Of a stretch of 64,000 bases of DNA, positions 1 through 8,699 are shown one piece after another. The notes beneath the pieces were generated by a model. That model saw nothing but the letters and a program-made list of their open reading frames with translations, made no database searches and was not told the origin of the DNA. The position numbers and the translations under genes were made by a program. Within the stretch, counting starts at the first letter, position 1. Every line of letters starts with the position of its first letter. Source of the DNA: Thiocapsa imhoffii (GTDB lineage Bacteria; Pseudomonadota; Gammaproteobacteria; Chromatiales; Chromatiaceae); the NCBI RefSeq assembly GCF_016583985.1, contig NZ_NRSD01000023.1:1-64000 (forward strand), given 5' to 3'.

Positions 1-22
1 CCCCCAACCCCAAACCCCGCGC

Positions 23-47
23 TCCACATCCTGAAATCAGGCGTGGA
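23..47 (+). other. Leader hairpin upstream of rho
   Basis: Inverted repeat in the leader of rho: TCCAC pairs with GTGGA, and CCTG with CAGG around an AAAT loop. It ends 36 bases before the rho ATG. It could be a terminator of the gene outside the window or part of rho autoregulation. No T-tract follows, so the role is only inferred. Confidence 0.35.
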
Positions 48-83
48 CGACCACTCCTCACCTCCGCCGACGATAAAAATGTG

Positions 84-1340
84 ATGAACCTAACCGAACT
101 AAAGAAGACGCCGGTGCCCGAACTGGTCGCACTTGCCCAGTCCATGGAGATCGAAGGCGTCGGGCGGTCACGCAAGCAAGACTTGATCTTTGCCATCCTC
201 AAGGCCCAGGCCAAACGCGGCGAGGACATTTACGGTGATGGCGTTCTTGAGATCCTCTCCGATGGTTTCGGCTTCCTCCGCTCCGCCGATGCGTCCTACC
301 TCGCCGGGCCCGATGACATCTATGTCTCGCCGAGCCAGATTCGCCGCTTCGCGCTGCGCACGGGGGATACGATCTCCGGTAAGATTCGACCGCCCAAGGA
401 TGGTGAGCGCTACTTCGCGCTGCTCAAGGTCAACGACATCAATTTCGACCGGCCCGAGAATGCCAAGTCGAAGATCCTCTTTGAAAACTTCACCCCTCTG
501 TTTGCCCAGAAACGACTGACGCTCGAGGTCGGCAACGGCAGCACCGAGGATCTCACGGCGCGCACCATCGATCTGGTCGCCCCCATCGGCAAGGGGCAGC
601 GTGGGCTCATCGTCTCACCACCAAAAGCTGGTAAGACCATGATGCTGCAGAACATCGCACAGTCGATCGGTCACAACCACCCAGACTGTTACCTGATCGT
701 GTTGCTGATCGATGAGCGTCCGGAGGAGGTCACTGAAATGGCCCGCTCGGTCCGGGGCGAGGTGATCTCCTCGACCTTCGACGAGCCCGCGACTCGGCAT
801 GTCCAAGTCGCCGAGATGGTCATCGAGAAGGCCAAGCGACTCGTCGAACACAAGCGTGATGTCGTCATCCTCCTCGATTCCATCACCCGGCTTGCGCGCG
901 CCTACAACACGGTGGTTCCCTCCTCTGGCAAGGTATTGACCGGCGGTGTTGACGCCAACGCGCTACAGCGTCCGAAACGTTTCTTTGGCGCCGCGCGCAA
1001 TGTGGAGGAGGGAGGGAGCCTAACCATCCTGGCGACGGCCCTAGTCGATACCGGTTCGCGCATGGACGATGTCATCTATGAGGAATTCAAGGGGACCGGG
1101 AACATGGAGATCCACATGGACCGCCGCATCGCCGAGCGACGGATCTTTCCGGCCATCAACATCAACCGCTCCGGCACGCGTCGCGAAGAACTGCTGATGA
1201 ACCCGGCGGAGTTGCAGAAGATGTGGATTCTGCGCAAGATCCTGCATCCCATGGACGAGCTTGCGGCAATGGAGTTCCTGCACGATAAACTGAAGGCAAC
1301 CAAGACCAACGACGAGTTCTTCTCGTCGATGAAAGGTTGA
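84..1340 (+). CDS. rho: Transcription termination factor Rho
   Basis: Hexameric RNA-dependent ATPase/helicase that terminates transcription. The 418-residue product has the usual length and order: N-terminal helical Rho_N domain (about 1-45), cold-shock-like RNA-binding domain (about 50-125), then the RecA-type ATPase with Walker [10 protein letters not shown] near residue 180 and a Walker B stretch [10 protein letters not shown] near 263. The ATG at 84 is chosen over the in-frame GTG at 81 because the protein then starts MNLTELK, as in proteobacterial Rho. In many gammaproteobacteria trxA lies just upstream; here that would be outside the window. Identification is very secure. Confidence 0.97.
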   Translation: MNLTELKKTPVPELVALAQSMEIEGVGRSRKQDLIFAILKAQAKRGEDIYGDGVLEILSDGFGFLRSADASYLAGPDDIYVSPSQIRRFALRTGDTISGKIRPPKDGERYFALLKVNDINFDRPENAKSKILFENFTPLFAQKRLTLEVGNGSTEDLTARTIDLVAPIGKGQRGLIVSPPKAGKTMMLQNIAQSIGHNHPDCYLIVLLIDERPEEVTEMARSVRGEVISSTFDEPATRHVQVAEMVIEKAKRLVEHKRDVVILLDSITRLARAYNTVVPSSGKVLTGGVDANALQRPKRFFGAARNVEEGGSLTILATALVDTGSRMDDVIYEEFKGTGNMEIHMDRRIAERRIFPAININRSGTRREELLMNPAELQKMWILRKILHPMDELAAMEFLHDKLKATKTNDEFFSSMKG

Positions 1341-1443
1341 GCAGCACCGGCGCGACGCCCGACAGCGGCCGATCACGACCGCCTGGGCGACGACCTGCCG
1401 ATGACTGACTGTGGGATCGGGCGCCCCGCTGTGATGAGATCAC

Positions 1444-1460
1444 CGCTCGCCGCCCGAGCG
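1444..1460. terminator. Small GC-rich hairpin downstream of rho
   Basis: CGCTCG and CGAGCG form a six-base stem with a five-base loop in the 205-base gap between rho and the next gene. There is no T-run, so a terminator role is tentative. Confidence 0.25.
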
Positions 1461-1545
1461 ATCACCTCGCACCGAACAGCGTGAGATCGCGGGTTCACTC
1501 CACGCCTGTTGGCTGAATCAACCGCCGCGCAAGGGCAGGTTTCTG

Positions 1546-2613
1546 ATGCGACCGCCAAAACCCATGCGTCCCCTCTGGCCTCCCCTCTTCAAGCGGGACA
1601 TTCGCGTCATCCGTACGCGCGCGCATGTCCAGGCCGAGCAGGATTCGCGTCGTCAGTCGCGCATCCCCTTAAGCCACCATGACATCATCGCGCTCGCCGA
1701 ACCCTTCACGCGCAGCGGTCGCCAAGTCGACCTCGCCGCGAGCGACCGTCTAGCGCGACGGATCCAGTTCAAACCGACGCATCATCGTGCCGAAACGGAC
1801 GGCGCCACCCTCCTGACCGAGCACTTGGTGCTCGAGCATCTGGGACGACGGCATTTTCGCTTGACCCGCATCCTCACGAACGCAGCAGGACAGCAGGCGA
1901 CTCTGCGCGGCGATGGTCCAGAGCCCGGACGTCTGCTCGTTCAGATTGACCGCGTTCCGGTCGCGCGCCATGTTCAGCGTATCGGTGGCGCGACCCTGGT
2001 CATCAATTATCGGATCGAATCCGACTCAAACGCACCCGCGGAGCCATCCGACACTCCGCATCTCGTCTTCCTACAGGCCACAACCACGCTTGACGGCCTC
2101 GTCATGACGTTCGATGCACAGGTTGGACACGGCATGCCTGCGGAGATTGATCTCGCGCCCGACCCCGAGCGCTCCCTAGATCTCCCCCCGGATCTGTTCG
2201 CGGTTCTCGGTCGTGCCTGGCGTCCACTGCGTCGGACCGCTCATGGTTGGCGTGCCCCATTGCGCATCGCCAGCAACGAGCCGGCCCGCACACCGGATCT
2301 CGAAGCGAAGCTGGCCCGCACCACCGAGCACCTGATCGACACCTTCGCGCATCCGCCGGCCCATTTCCACACAACCTGGCGGCGTGAGCGTTGGTTCGCC
2401 TTCCTGAGAGAGGCGATCGGACTCCTGCTGGTCATCGGACTCTTCCTCCTCGGACCAGCGCTGCTGCTCCTTGATGCATCCGAGGGATCCCTGATCCGAC
2501 TGCTCTCCTTTGTGATGCCCGCACTCCTCGTCCTCTTTCTGATCGCGCGTCATGAGTCACCCGTGATGCGGATTCCGCCTCGGCCTGAACCCCTGCCTGC
2601 CGATGCTTGGTGA
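1546..2613 (+). CDS. Uncharacterised protein with two C-terminal membrane segments
   Basis: A 355-residue protein I do not recognise. Residues 1 to about 280 are soluble, rich in Arg and His, with alternating hydrophobic stretches. Two membrane helices follow at about 289-307 (starting AIGLLLVIGLFLL) and 315-332 (LLSFVMPALLVLFLIA) with a short loop between. A short Pro-rich tail ends the protein. No signal peptide or catalytic motif is visible. The ATG at 1546 is the first in frame and codon use matches the neighbours. It lies alone between rho and a convergent cytochrome gene, so context gives no role. Confidence 0.6.
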   Translation: MRPPKPMRPLWPPLFKRDIRVIRTRAHVQAEQDSRRQSRIPLSHHDIIALAEPFTRSGRQVDLAASDRLARRIQFKPTHHRAETDGATLLTEHLVLEHLGRRHFRLTRILTNAAGQQATLRGDGPEPGRLLVQIDRVPVARHVQRIGGATLVINYRIESDSNAPAEPSDTPHLVFLQATTTLDGLVMTFDAQVGHGMPAEIDLAPDPERSLDLPPDLFAVLGRAWRPLRRTAHGWRAPLRIASNEPARTPDLEAKLARTTEHLIDTFAHPPAHFHTTWRRERWFAFLREAIGLLLVIGLFLLGPALLLLDASEGSLIRLLSFVMPALLVLFLIARHESPVMRIPPRPEPLPADAW

Positions 2614-2676
2614 GCGCATGTCAGCGGGTCATGTCCAAGCCTCTGGGCATCGACTGCTCGCCACAATCAGGCCCGG

Positions 2677-3009
2677 TCAACGCAACGAGAGTAGGTAGGC
2701 GATCATGTCCCGCAGCTCGGTCGCGCTCAGCTCCGCGGGGGGCATGGTGGCGGTTGGAATCACCGCCTTGGGGTCCGTGAAATAGACCCGGAGCCAGGCC
2801 GCGTCGCGCCGCTGGCCGACGGCATCGAGTGATCCCCCAAGATTGGCCATCGGGCCAGACTCTCCAGCAAGGGTGTGGCAGAGGTTGCACATCTTGGCCT
2901 GGAAGAGGGCCTGACCGATTTCCGGATCACCCTCTTGGGCACCGCGATCGGCGGCACTGAGGCTCGCGATACAGCCGAGCAGAACGGAGGCAAGCAGCTT
3001 GGCTTTCAT
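2677..3009 (-). CDS. Small periplasmic monoheme cytochrome c
   Basis: A 110-residue class I-like cytochrome c. It has a signal peptide (about residues 1-19, ending SLSA), one heme motif CNLCH near residue 41, and a likely Met ligand in ATMPP near residue 88. It would carry electrons in the periplasm. Its ATG overlaps the stop of the upstream tetraheme gene (ATGA), so the two are translationally coupled and probably partner proteins. It resembles the short c-type subunits found with membrane-anchored multiheme proteins. The substrate of the pair cannot be told from sequence. Confidence 0.85.
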   Translation of the reverse strand: MKAKLLASVLLGCIASLSAADRGAQEGDPEIGQALFQAKMCNLCHTLAGESGPMANLGGSLDAVGQRRDAAWLRVYFTDPKAVIPTATMPPAELSATELRDMIAYLLSLR

Positions 3010-3626
3010 TGGACCATTCTCCCTGGCTCGAGATTGGCTTGTTCGCCATCGCCTTGGCGATCGTCATCAATCCTGATGCCGTCTCGAGTCACTGTGCCCG
3101 TCAGATGTGCCAGTAAATCCTTGTGACCAACATGGGCATGGCAGGTCACACACACGAGATTGGATCCTTCTTGAAAATAGGCCCGGTGTGCAAAGACCAC
3201 GGCCGGGTTGGGATTCGGTGCCTCACGAAGGTTTGCATGGCAGTTCAGGCAGCCCGAATCGAAGACATACTCGGCGCGACGCTCCAGATTGCCGATCCAA
3301 TCCGGCTCGCGGAAGACCAAGAGCATCTGGGACATGAGGTCATGGACGCCGGTCTGAATCTTTGCGAGCAGATAGCCGCCCGGGGTCTCGTGGGGCAGAT
3401 GACAATCAACGCAGTGCGCGACCAGGCCACCGGCATTCTGCCCGCCATGCACATCCGCGTCATAAGCCAACGCGAAGGGCTCCATGACGTGACAACTGGT
3501 GCAAAAGGCGTGATCCGAGGTTGCCTGGATCGCCGTTTCAGTCAGGGTCCAACCGCCGATCGTGACGATCGGGATCAACATCGTCACACCCAACACGACG
3601 AGCCAAATGCGGTGTCTGCGCTGCAT
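3006..3626 (-). CDS. NapC/NirT-like tetraheme cytochrome c
   Basis: Membrane-anchored tetraheme protein of about 206 residues. A cytoplasmic start (MQRRHRIW) leads into one N-terminal helix (LVVLGVTMLIPIVTIGG). Four heme motifs follow in order: CTSCH, CVDCH, CLNCH and CVTCH. NapC/NirT proteins take electrons from quinol and pass them to periplasmic partners. The ATG at 3626 is preferred over the more upstream one at 3671 because it places the anchor at the N terminus. It is coupled to the monoheme cytochrome downstream and follows a CIA30-type gene. No terminal reductase gene is nearby, which is unusual for NapC-type proteins. Confidence 0.85.
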   Translation of the reverse strand: MQRRHRIWLVVLGVTMLIPIVTIGGWTLTETAIQATSDHAFCTSCHVMEPFALAYDADVHGGQNAGGLVAHCVDCHLPHETPGGYLLAKIQTGVHDLMSQMLLVFREPDWIGNLERRAEYVFDSGCLNCHANLREAPNPNPAVVFAHRAYFQEGSNLVCVTCHAHVGHKDLLAHLTGTVTRDGIRIDDDRQGDGEQANLEPGRMVQ

Positions 3627-3683
3627 GTCAGGATCCTCCCATTCGATCACGCGTTGGTGTTGCCACACCACGTACGAAACGGA

Positions 3684-4352
3684 TCATCGATAAAACCGCA
3701 CCTCGGCAATGCACACCTGTGCTTGATAGGCACGTCCGATACCGAGCACTCCGAGCTTGGTGAGCCGCCGTGGATCGAGGCGCTGAACCAGCCGATGCGG
3801 CTCGAATGCCGAGAACGGCAGACGCACCTCGCGCCACTCCGGCTCGGCGACGAAGCTGGCGCGATACGATTGCCAGGGCAGCCGGGTTGTGGTGCTCTTC
3901 AGGTGCAGGTTATAGAGCTCGCCATTGCCACGGACCCACAGTTGGATTCCGGCATAGCCGCTGGCGTCGAACCCCTCGACACGATCATCGCTCGGGGGCA
4001 GTTCCAGGATCGCCTGCACGAACCCACCATTGTTCTCGAGACGCACATCACCATTCAGACAGAGCGCCGGGCGCCCCTCCTGGGTCTCGCGGGAGATGCT
4101 CGCCTGCGAACGCCCGCCCATCACCTGATCGGTTACGGCCCGCCATGGCGTCCCGAGCGCGGAGAGCCCATCCGATCGCGTGAAGTCGTCGATCAGTCCG
4201 GTTGTTGCCGCTGTTGTAGTCTCAACGATGCCGAGCATCAGTAGCGCCCCCAAGTTAAGCTTAGACCACAGACGAACACCGCGAGGCGGACGTCGCAAAA
4301 ACACTGTTCTCGACATAGTCATCCAGTCTCCATTCGCACGCATCCCGTGCAC
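3684..4352 (-). CDS. CIA30-family exported protein
   Basis: A protein of up to 222 residues with a CIA30-type jelly-roll domain (complex I intermediate-associated protein 30 family): FTRSDGLSALGTPWRAVTDQ, then VMGGRSQASI, near residues 57-85, and a beta-rich remainder ending in AEVRFYR. A hydrophobic stretch LNLGALLMLGIVETTTAA suggests export, unlike mitochondrial CIA30. Several ATG starts (4352, 4343, 4322, 4316) are possible. The stop is followed 57 bases later by the chosen start of the tetraheme cytochrome, so it is probably first in a three-gene operon. A role in assembling or tethering the cytochromes is only inferred. Confidence 0.7.
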   Translation of the reverse strand: MHGMRANGDWMTMSRTVFLRRPPRGVRLWSKLNLGALLMLGIVETTTAATTGLIDDFTRSDGLSALGTPWRAVTDQVMGGRSQASISRETQEGRPALCLNGDVRLENNGGFVQAILELPPSDDRVEGFDASGYAGIQLWVRGNGELYNLHLKSTTTRLPWQSYRASFVAEPEWREVRLPFSAFEPHRLVQRLDPRRLTKLGVLGIGRAYQAQVCIAEVRFYR

Positions 4353-4389
4353 CGATCAATTGGACCGCCTATCTGCTCGAATTGACGAC

Positions 4390-4962
4390 ATGCCTCAGTC
4401 TTGGATCGATCCTTGCCGTCACCCCACACGCACCCGTGCCCTGACGCCTGGGCATGGGCTTGCCGTCACCCTCACTGTCGCACTGGTTTTATCCTGGGCA
4501 GAACCGCTGGTCAGTGGCGATGACCGCACGGTCTTACCCCAGTATTTGCCGATCTCGGCTCAAGCCGAAATCGGTGGAACACGCATCCTACTGGAGGTCG
4601 CACGCACACCCGAGCAGCGTGCCCGCGGACTGATGCGACGACCCGCGCTGCCGGCTCACCAGGGGATGTTGTTCCCATCGCCCGATGCGCGTCCCTTACG
4701 GATGTGGATGAAGAACACCCTGGTGCCACTCGACATCGTCTTCATCTACCGCGAACGCATTGTTGCGCTGGTCGAGCGGGCACCACCCTGTGCTAAAAAA
4801 CCTTGCCCAGTCTATGGCCCGGGTGATCAGGCGATCGATCATGTCCTGGAGTTACGGGCCGGACGCATTGCTGAGTTGGGTGTACGACTCGGTGATCCGA
4901 TTCTCTTGCGCGACCACCCTCCCGTCCCAACAACTCGGATCGGACCCATCCGGACACCCTGA
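4390..4962 (+). CDS. DUF192 secreted protein
   Basis: A 190-residue exported protein. The N-terminal hydrophobic segment (LAVTLTVALVLSWAEPLVSG) looks like a signal peptide. The rest is a DUF192 domain, recognised by RTPEQRARGLMRRPAL, GMLFPSPDARPLRMWMKNT and LDIVFIYRERIVALVE. The domain family is widespread and small; its function is not established. The ATG at 4390 is chosen over upstream codons that overlap the divergent CIA30 gene. It is convergent with trxC (23-base gap). Confidence 0.8.
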   Translation: MPQSWIDPCRHPTRTRALTPGHGLAVTLTVALVLSWAEPLVSGDDRTVLPQYLPISAQAEIGGTRILLEVARTPEQRARGLMRRPALPAHQGMLFPSPDARPLRMWMKNTLVPLDIVFIYRERIVALVERAPPCAKKPCPVYGPGDQAIDHVLELRAGRIAELGVRLGDPILLRDHPPVPTTRIGPIRTP

Positions 4963-4985
4963 GGTTCATCCTATCGAGGAAGACC

Positions 4986-5429
4986 TCAGGCTCGCCGCAG
5001 ATGCTGCTGGACCCAGCGCACAATCCCCGCCGTATCCATCGCCCCCGCCGTTCGAGCAACCTCCGCACCAGTCTGAAACAGTGCCAGGGTTGGGATACTG
5101 CGGATGCCGAGGCGCGCGGCGAGACCCTGCGCCTCCTCGGTGTTGACCTTGATTAACCGCATATTGGGCTCGAGCCGCCCCGCAGCGGCCTCGAAGGCTG
5201 GTGCCATCATCCGACAGGGCCCACACCAAGGCGCCCAAAAATCGACCAGCAACGGCAGATCGCTCCGGGAGAGAACATGCGCGAAGCGCGACTCGTCGAG
5301 TGCGAGCGGCGCACCCGAAAAGAGTGGTCGGTGACACTTCCCACAATTCGGCGCATCACTGAGACGAGCACGGGGGATGCGATTGACGGCATCACATGCG
5401 GGACAAACAACGTGCAGGGATTCAGACAT
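4986..5429 (-). CDS. trxC: Thioredoxin 2 (zinc-containing)
   Basis: A 147-residue thioredoxin 2. The N-terminal zinc module has CPAC and CGKC pairs (near residues 9-12 and 29-32), and the thioredoxin fold carries the redox centre WAPWCGPCRM. It reduces protein disulfides in the cytoplasm, and zinc release can tune it under oxidative stress in E. coli. The start MSESLHVVC at 5429 is preferred to the ATG at 5447. It is divergent from the ybbN-like gene, so two thioredoxin-fold genes share one intergenic region of about 270 bases. Confidence 0.93.
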   Translation of the reverse strand: MSESLHVVCPACDAVNRIPRARLSDAPNCGKCHRPLFSGAPLALDESRFAHVLSRSDLPLLVDFWAPWCGPCRMMAPAFEAAAGRLEPNMRLIKVNTEEAQGLAARLGIRSIPTLALFQTGAEVARTAGAMDTAGIVRWVQQHLRRA

Positions 5430-5571
5430 GATGATCACTCCTCGCAAGAATACGTCTGGTTGTTGGACTCCGAATGGTCACGAGACGAAGGATGCCGGAT
5501 CCCATCCGCAACCGTGGCGAGTCGTCTGAACCGCCATCGGCGGGCGGCGGCGATCCGTCCCCTGTCTCCAG

Positions 5572-5599
5572 TTGAATCGACTCCGCTCGACAGTTATGT
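5572..5599 (+). promoter_or_regulatory. Candidate sigma-70 promoter for ybbN/cnoX
   Basis: TTGAAT, 16-base spacer, then TTATGT, about 100 bases before the ATG of the plus-strand thioredoxin-like gene. A moderate match only. Confidence 0.3.
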
Positions 5600-5702
5600 T
5601 GGGACAAGCAGTTCGTCCCATGCGCGCGGGCCATCAGGCCCCGTAGTGGTTTCTCGAACGATTTTCTCGCGCACTGAAGCGACCCGATTGGAGTTCCTCT
5701 GT

Positions 5703-6563
5703 ATGGCCGACTCACCCGATATCGTCACCGTCACGGCTGAGACGTTTCAGTCGATTGTTTTGGACGGCTCGTTCGAGCGTCCTGTTCTCGTGGACTTCTG
5801 GGCGGATTGGTGCGCACCCTGTCGGATGTTGATGCCGATCCTCGCCAAGCTGGCCGAGGAATATCATGGCCGGTTCCTGTTGGCCAAGGTGAACACCGAG
5901 GAACAGCAGGCGCTGGCCGCTGAATTTGGGATTCGCAGTCTGCCCACGGTTCAGCTCTTCAAGGCGGGACAACCCATTGACCAATTCATGGGGGCACTTC
6001 CAGAAGGACAGATTCGCGACTTCATCGACCGCCATATCCCACGACCCTCGGACCGGCTGCTTGAACAGGCCGAGGAGTGCCTAGCCAATGGCGACATCGC
6101 TGGGGCCGAGAGACTGGTCGAGCGGATTCGTGCCGAGGACCCAGAGAACAGCCGCGTGGCACTGGCTGAGATCCAGCTGATGACGGCCCGCGGCGAGCTC
6201 GGCGAGGCAACGCATGCGATCGAGCGACTCCCGCTTGAACTCGCCAATGAACCGGAGGTGCTGGCTCTGCGTGGCCAACTGCGGTTTGCCGCCGCGCTTA
6301 CGGATGCCCCCAGTGAAGCGGATGTGACCGCGGATTTGGCGCGCGATCCAGCCAACAGCCTAGCGCGCTATCAGCTCAGCGCATACCAGGTGTTCCGAGG
6401 TGATTATGAGGCGGCCCTCGAGAACCTCCTCACCTTGATGCGCCGCGATCGGGCGTTTCAAGACGATGCGGCCCGCAAGGGAATGCTCGCCATCTTCGAT
6501 CTTCTCGGCACCGGCGACCTGGTCGCACGCTATCGCGCGAAGATGATGAATGCGCTCTATTGA
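5703..6563 (+). CDS. cnoX: Thioredoxin-TPR chaperedoxin, YbbN/CnoX family
   Basis: A 286-residue protein with a thioredoxin domain (about 1-110, active site WADWCAPCRM) followed by a helical TPR-type region (about 120-286). This is the YbbN/CnoX layout. In E. coli CnoX is a holdase that protects substrates from oxidation and hands them to GroEL. E. coli CnoX lacks the CxxC pair; here WCAPC is intact, so this protein could also be redox active, as in some other bacteria. The ATG at 5703 gives MADSPDIVTVT, matching family starts; the longer reading frame upstream has no supporting features. Confidence 0.88.
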   Translation: MADSPDIVTVTAETFQSIVLDGSFERPVLVDFWADWCAPCRMLMPILAKLAEEYHGRFLLAKVNTEEQQALAAEFGIRSLPTVQLFKAGQPIDQFMGALPEGQIRDFIDRHIPRPSDRLLEQAEECLANGDIAGAERLVERIRAEDPENSRVALAEIQLMTARGELGEATHAIERLPLELANEPEVLALRGQLRFAAALTDAPSEADVTADLARDPANSLARYQLSAYQVFRGDYEAALENLLTLMRRDRAFQDDAARKGMLAIFDLLGTGDLVARYRAKMMNALY

Positions 6564-6588
6564 GAGGAGCCTGCACGGGCCAGACTTC

Positions 6589-7083
6589 TCAGATTCGTTT
6601 GATCGCCCGCTCTAGTTCACCCTTGATGACCTCGCCCGCCCTCACGGGATCGCGACTTGCAACATCGATCCAGTGCACGTAGAGATCGTCACCATCCAGG
6701 TCGAGTGTTACGGTTCCCGGGGTCAGGGTGATGCTGTTGGCCAGTAGGAGACGCTGATGCGGTTCTCGCAGATCGGTCTGGATGCGAATGATCCCCGGAT
6801 TGATTGGTAGTGTTGGATCGAGAACCCGTCGCGCCACATCCATGTTGGCCAGGATCAGATTCTTGAGAAAGACGGGCAAATAGCGTATGAGCCCCCATAG
6901 ATTCCAAGGCCGGTGGCCCTGAGCGGCAGGCACGGCCAGCCAAACGATCGCGCCGCAGATCAATAGGCCGGCGATCAATTCCTGCGGATGCAGCGACAGG
7001 GTGAGACCCAGCCAGACCACGAAGAGTACCGCACCCCATTGCAAACGTTGCCTCATCGATCGCCTCCAGTGCGGTTCCGCCAA
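6589..7083 (-). CDS. mrpE: Mrp/Mbh-type subunit E (MnhE family)
   Basis: A 164-residue MnhE-family membrane protein: two or three hydrophobic helices in the first 80 residues, then a soluble tail with the family signatures RVLDPTLPINPGI and LLLANSITLTPGTVTLDL. MrpE is a small subunit of Mrp Na+/H+ antiporters and corresponds to MbhA/MbxA. It is the last gene of the minus-strand operon here, while in archaeal mbh/mbx operons it comes first. An alternative start (Met10) lies at 7056. Convergent with cnoX. Confidence 0.9.
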   Translation of the reverse strand: MAEPHWRRSMRQRLQWGAVLFVVWLGLTLSLHPQELIAGLLICGAIVWLAVPAAQGHRPWNLWGLIRYLPVFLKNLILANMDVARRVLDPTLPINPGIIRIQTDLREPHQRLLLANSITLTPGTVTLDLDGDDLYVHWIDVASRDPVRAGEVIKGELERAIKRI

Positions 7084-7132
7084 CCAGGTCGCTCAGGATC
7101 GGAGGGAAGACACCGGTCCCCGAACGGTGGCT

Positions 7133-7567
7133 TCAAGGCTGTTGCGGCGCCTCGCCATCGGCCCCAGCCTCGTCAGCCCGCTTCTTGGGCAGATAGAGGA
7201 AGCTATTCGGGTCTGGACTGACGTAGATGTAGTCGGTTTCGAAGGCAAGTGAATCTGGACCACAGACATCGATACAGAGGCCACACCAGCAGCAACGTCC
7301 GTAGTCGATGCGCGGGATTAGCCCACTGGCATTTTTTGGGTTGATGTCATCATCAACCTGAATCATGTCAATGGCTTCATTCATGCAAATGTCTTGGCAG
7401 TTGCCACAACCCGCGCAGGTGTCGAGGTTGTTGACGTGGAACCCGCGATAGCCCTTCGCGGGCGGAGTGGGACGGCGTGGATAATCCAGCGTGTGCGGTT
7501 TGCGGGCACTATGCCCCAATGCGCTGAAGGGTTGGGTCAAGCCTTTGATGTCAAGGGTCCAGGCCAT
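7133..7567 (-). CDS. NuoI-like 2x[4Fe-4S] subunit (MbxN/EchF type)
   Basis: A 144-residue ferredoxin-like subunit with two complete [4Fe-4S] motifs: CAGCGNCQDIC near residues 51-61 and CCWCGLCIDVC near 92-102. In complex I and group 4 hydrogenase-like complexes this subunit passes electrons between the entry partner and the NuoB cluster. No NuoE/F/G NADH module is encoded nearby, so ferredoxin or another low-potential carrier is the likely partner. The start is ATG at 7567. It sits in the order seen in mbx-type operons (after the large subunit). Confidence 0.9.
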   Translation of the reverse strand: MAWTLDIKGLTQPFSALGHSARKPHTLDYPRRPTPPAKGYRGFHVNNLDTCAGCGNCQDICMNEAIDMIQVDDDINPKNASGLIPRIDYGRCCWCGLCIDVCGPDSLAFETDYIYVSPDPNSFLYLPKKRADEAGADGEAPQQP

Positions 7568-7598
7568 GATGCCTCCTCTTGATGCGAGCCGTGTTCCG

Positions 7599-8699
7599 TC
7601 ACCGCTCGATTTCTGGGGGACAGATCCCCAATGAATTCATGATCAGCGCGACATCGGACAGTTGTGCACCGACCAGCATGCGCTCCAATAGGGTGAAGGC
7701 ATGTACGGTCGAGGGTCCACGCACCTGCATGCGACGCAGGTATTCGCTCTCGTCTCCCACCATGTAGAAACCGAAAGCACCACGCGCCGACTCCGATTGC
7801 ACATAGGTTTCGCCACGTGGGATCTTGAATTTGCGGTGTTTGGGCAGTCGACATTGTATCTCTCCCGGGACCAGCCGATCGATGACCTGCCTCATGATTC
7901 GAATACTCTGAACCATCTCGGCCCGACGCACCTGCGCGCGCGCCCAGGCATCCCCACCCGAGGCCGTCGGGATGTCGAACGCCAACTGGTCATAGATCAG
8001 ATAGGGAGCATCCCGCCGCACATCCCGGGGGATCCCGCAGCCCCGCAACACCGGACCCGCGTACCCGTGGCGCAACGCCTCTGCCGCATCCACGATCCCG
8101 ACCCCTTGAAGCCGCTTGCGCACCGCGGCGTTCCCGAAGAAGACCCGGTCATAGGCCGGCAGTCGCTGCTCGATCATCTCAAGAACTTCGAGGAGCCGTT
8201 CGGGCAGACCCGCGGGGAGATCACGTCGCACCCCGCCCGGGTAGATGTACATATGGTAGACCCGGGCACCGCTGATTTGTTCGAACAACTCCAAGATGTA
8301 ATCGCGATCACCAATCGCCCATTGGGGTACGATCTCAAGCCCAATGGATGCACCCTGACCCGCCATCCAGAGCAGGTGTGCCTGCAAACGGGCCAACTCG
8401 AGGGTCAAGACCCGTAATTGCGCCGCGCGTTCACTGATCTCGAGACCGGCAAGGGCCTCGACACCGCGCGCGAAGGTGTCTTCATAAGGGTCTGGCTCAG
8501 GCACACAGATGCGACAGACGATGGTGAAGGCCTGCAGCACGGTGCGCCGTTCGATCAGTTTTTCAAAGCCACGGTGCAAATAACCGACGTGCGTGATGGC
8601 CGTGACGATGGTCTCGCCGTCGAGTTCCAACTCCAGGCTCATGTTGCCGGTCACGCCAGGATGCTGGGGACCCTGAAAGATGCGGATCGTATCGCTCAC
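7599..8699 (-). CDS. NuoD-like large subunit with altered NiFe site
   Basis: A 366-residue homologue of the hydrogenase large subunit/NuoD family. Aligned by eye without gaps to hydrogenase RICGIC, the N-terminal motif reads RIC65VPE68. The C-terminal DPCxxC motif reads GIC360PPE363. Thus the first Cys of each NiFe CxxC pair is kept and the second is Glu, so a normal NiFe centre is not expected. The protein ends at EIER with no extra C-terminal peptide for maturation. It should sit at the cytoplasmic interface of the complex. It resembles Mbx/Mbs (sulfane reductase) or other Ehr-type subunits rather than true hydrogenase or NADH-linked NuoD. Its ATG overlaps the NuoC-like stop (ATGA). Confidence 0.85.
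   Translation of the reverse strand: MSDTIRIFQGPQHPGVTGNMSLELELDGETIVTAITHVGYLHRGFEKLIERRTVLQAFTIVCRICVPEPDPYEDTFARGVEALAGLEISERAAQLRVLTLELARLQAHLLWMAGQGASIGLEIVPQWAIGDRDYILELFEQISGARVYHMYIYPGGVRRDLPAGLPERLLEVLEMIEQRLPAYDRVFFGNAAVRKRLQGVGIVDAAEALRHGYAGPVLRGCGIPRDVRRDAPYLIYDQLAFDIPTASGGDAWARAQVRRAEMVQSIRIMRQVIDRLVPGEIQCRLPKHRKFKIPRGETYVQSESARGAFGFYMVGDESEYLRRMQVRGPSTVHAFTLLERMLVGAQLSDVALIMNSLGICPPEIER

Noticed and set aside
7599-8699. Calling the operon a [NiFe] hydrogenase
   Set aside because: Two of the four metal-binding cysteines are Glu and the C-terminal maturation peptide is absent.
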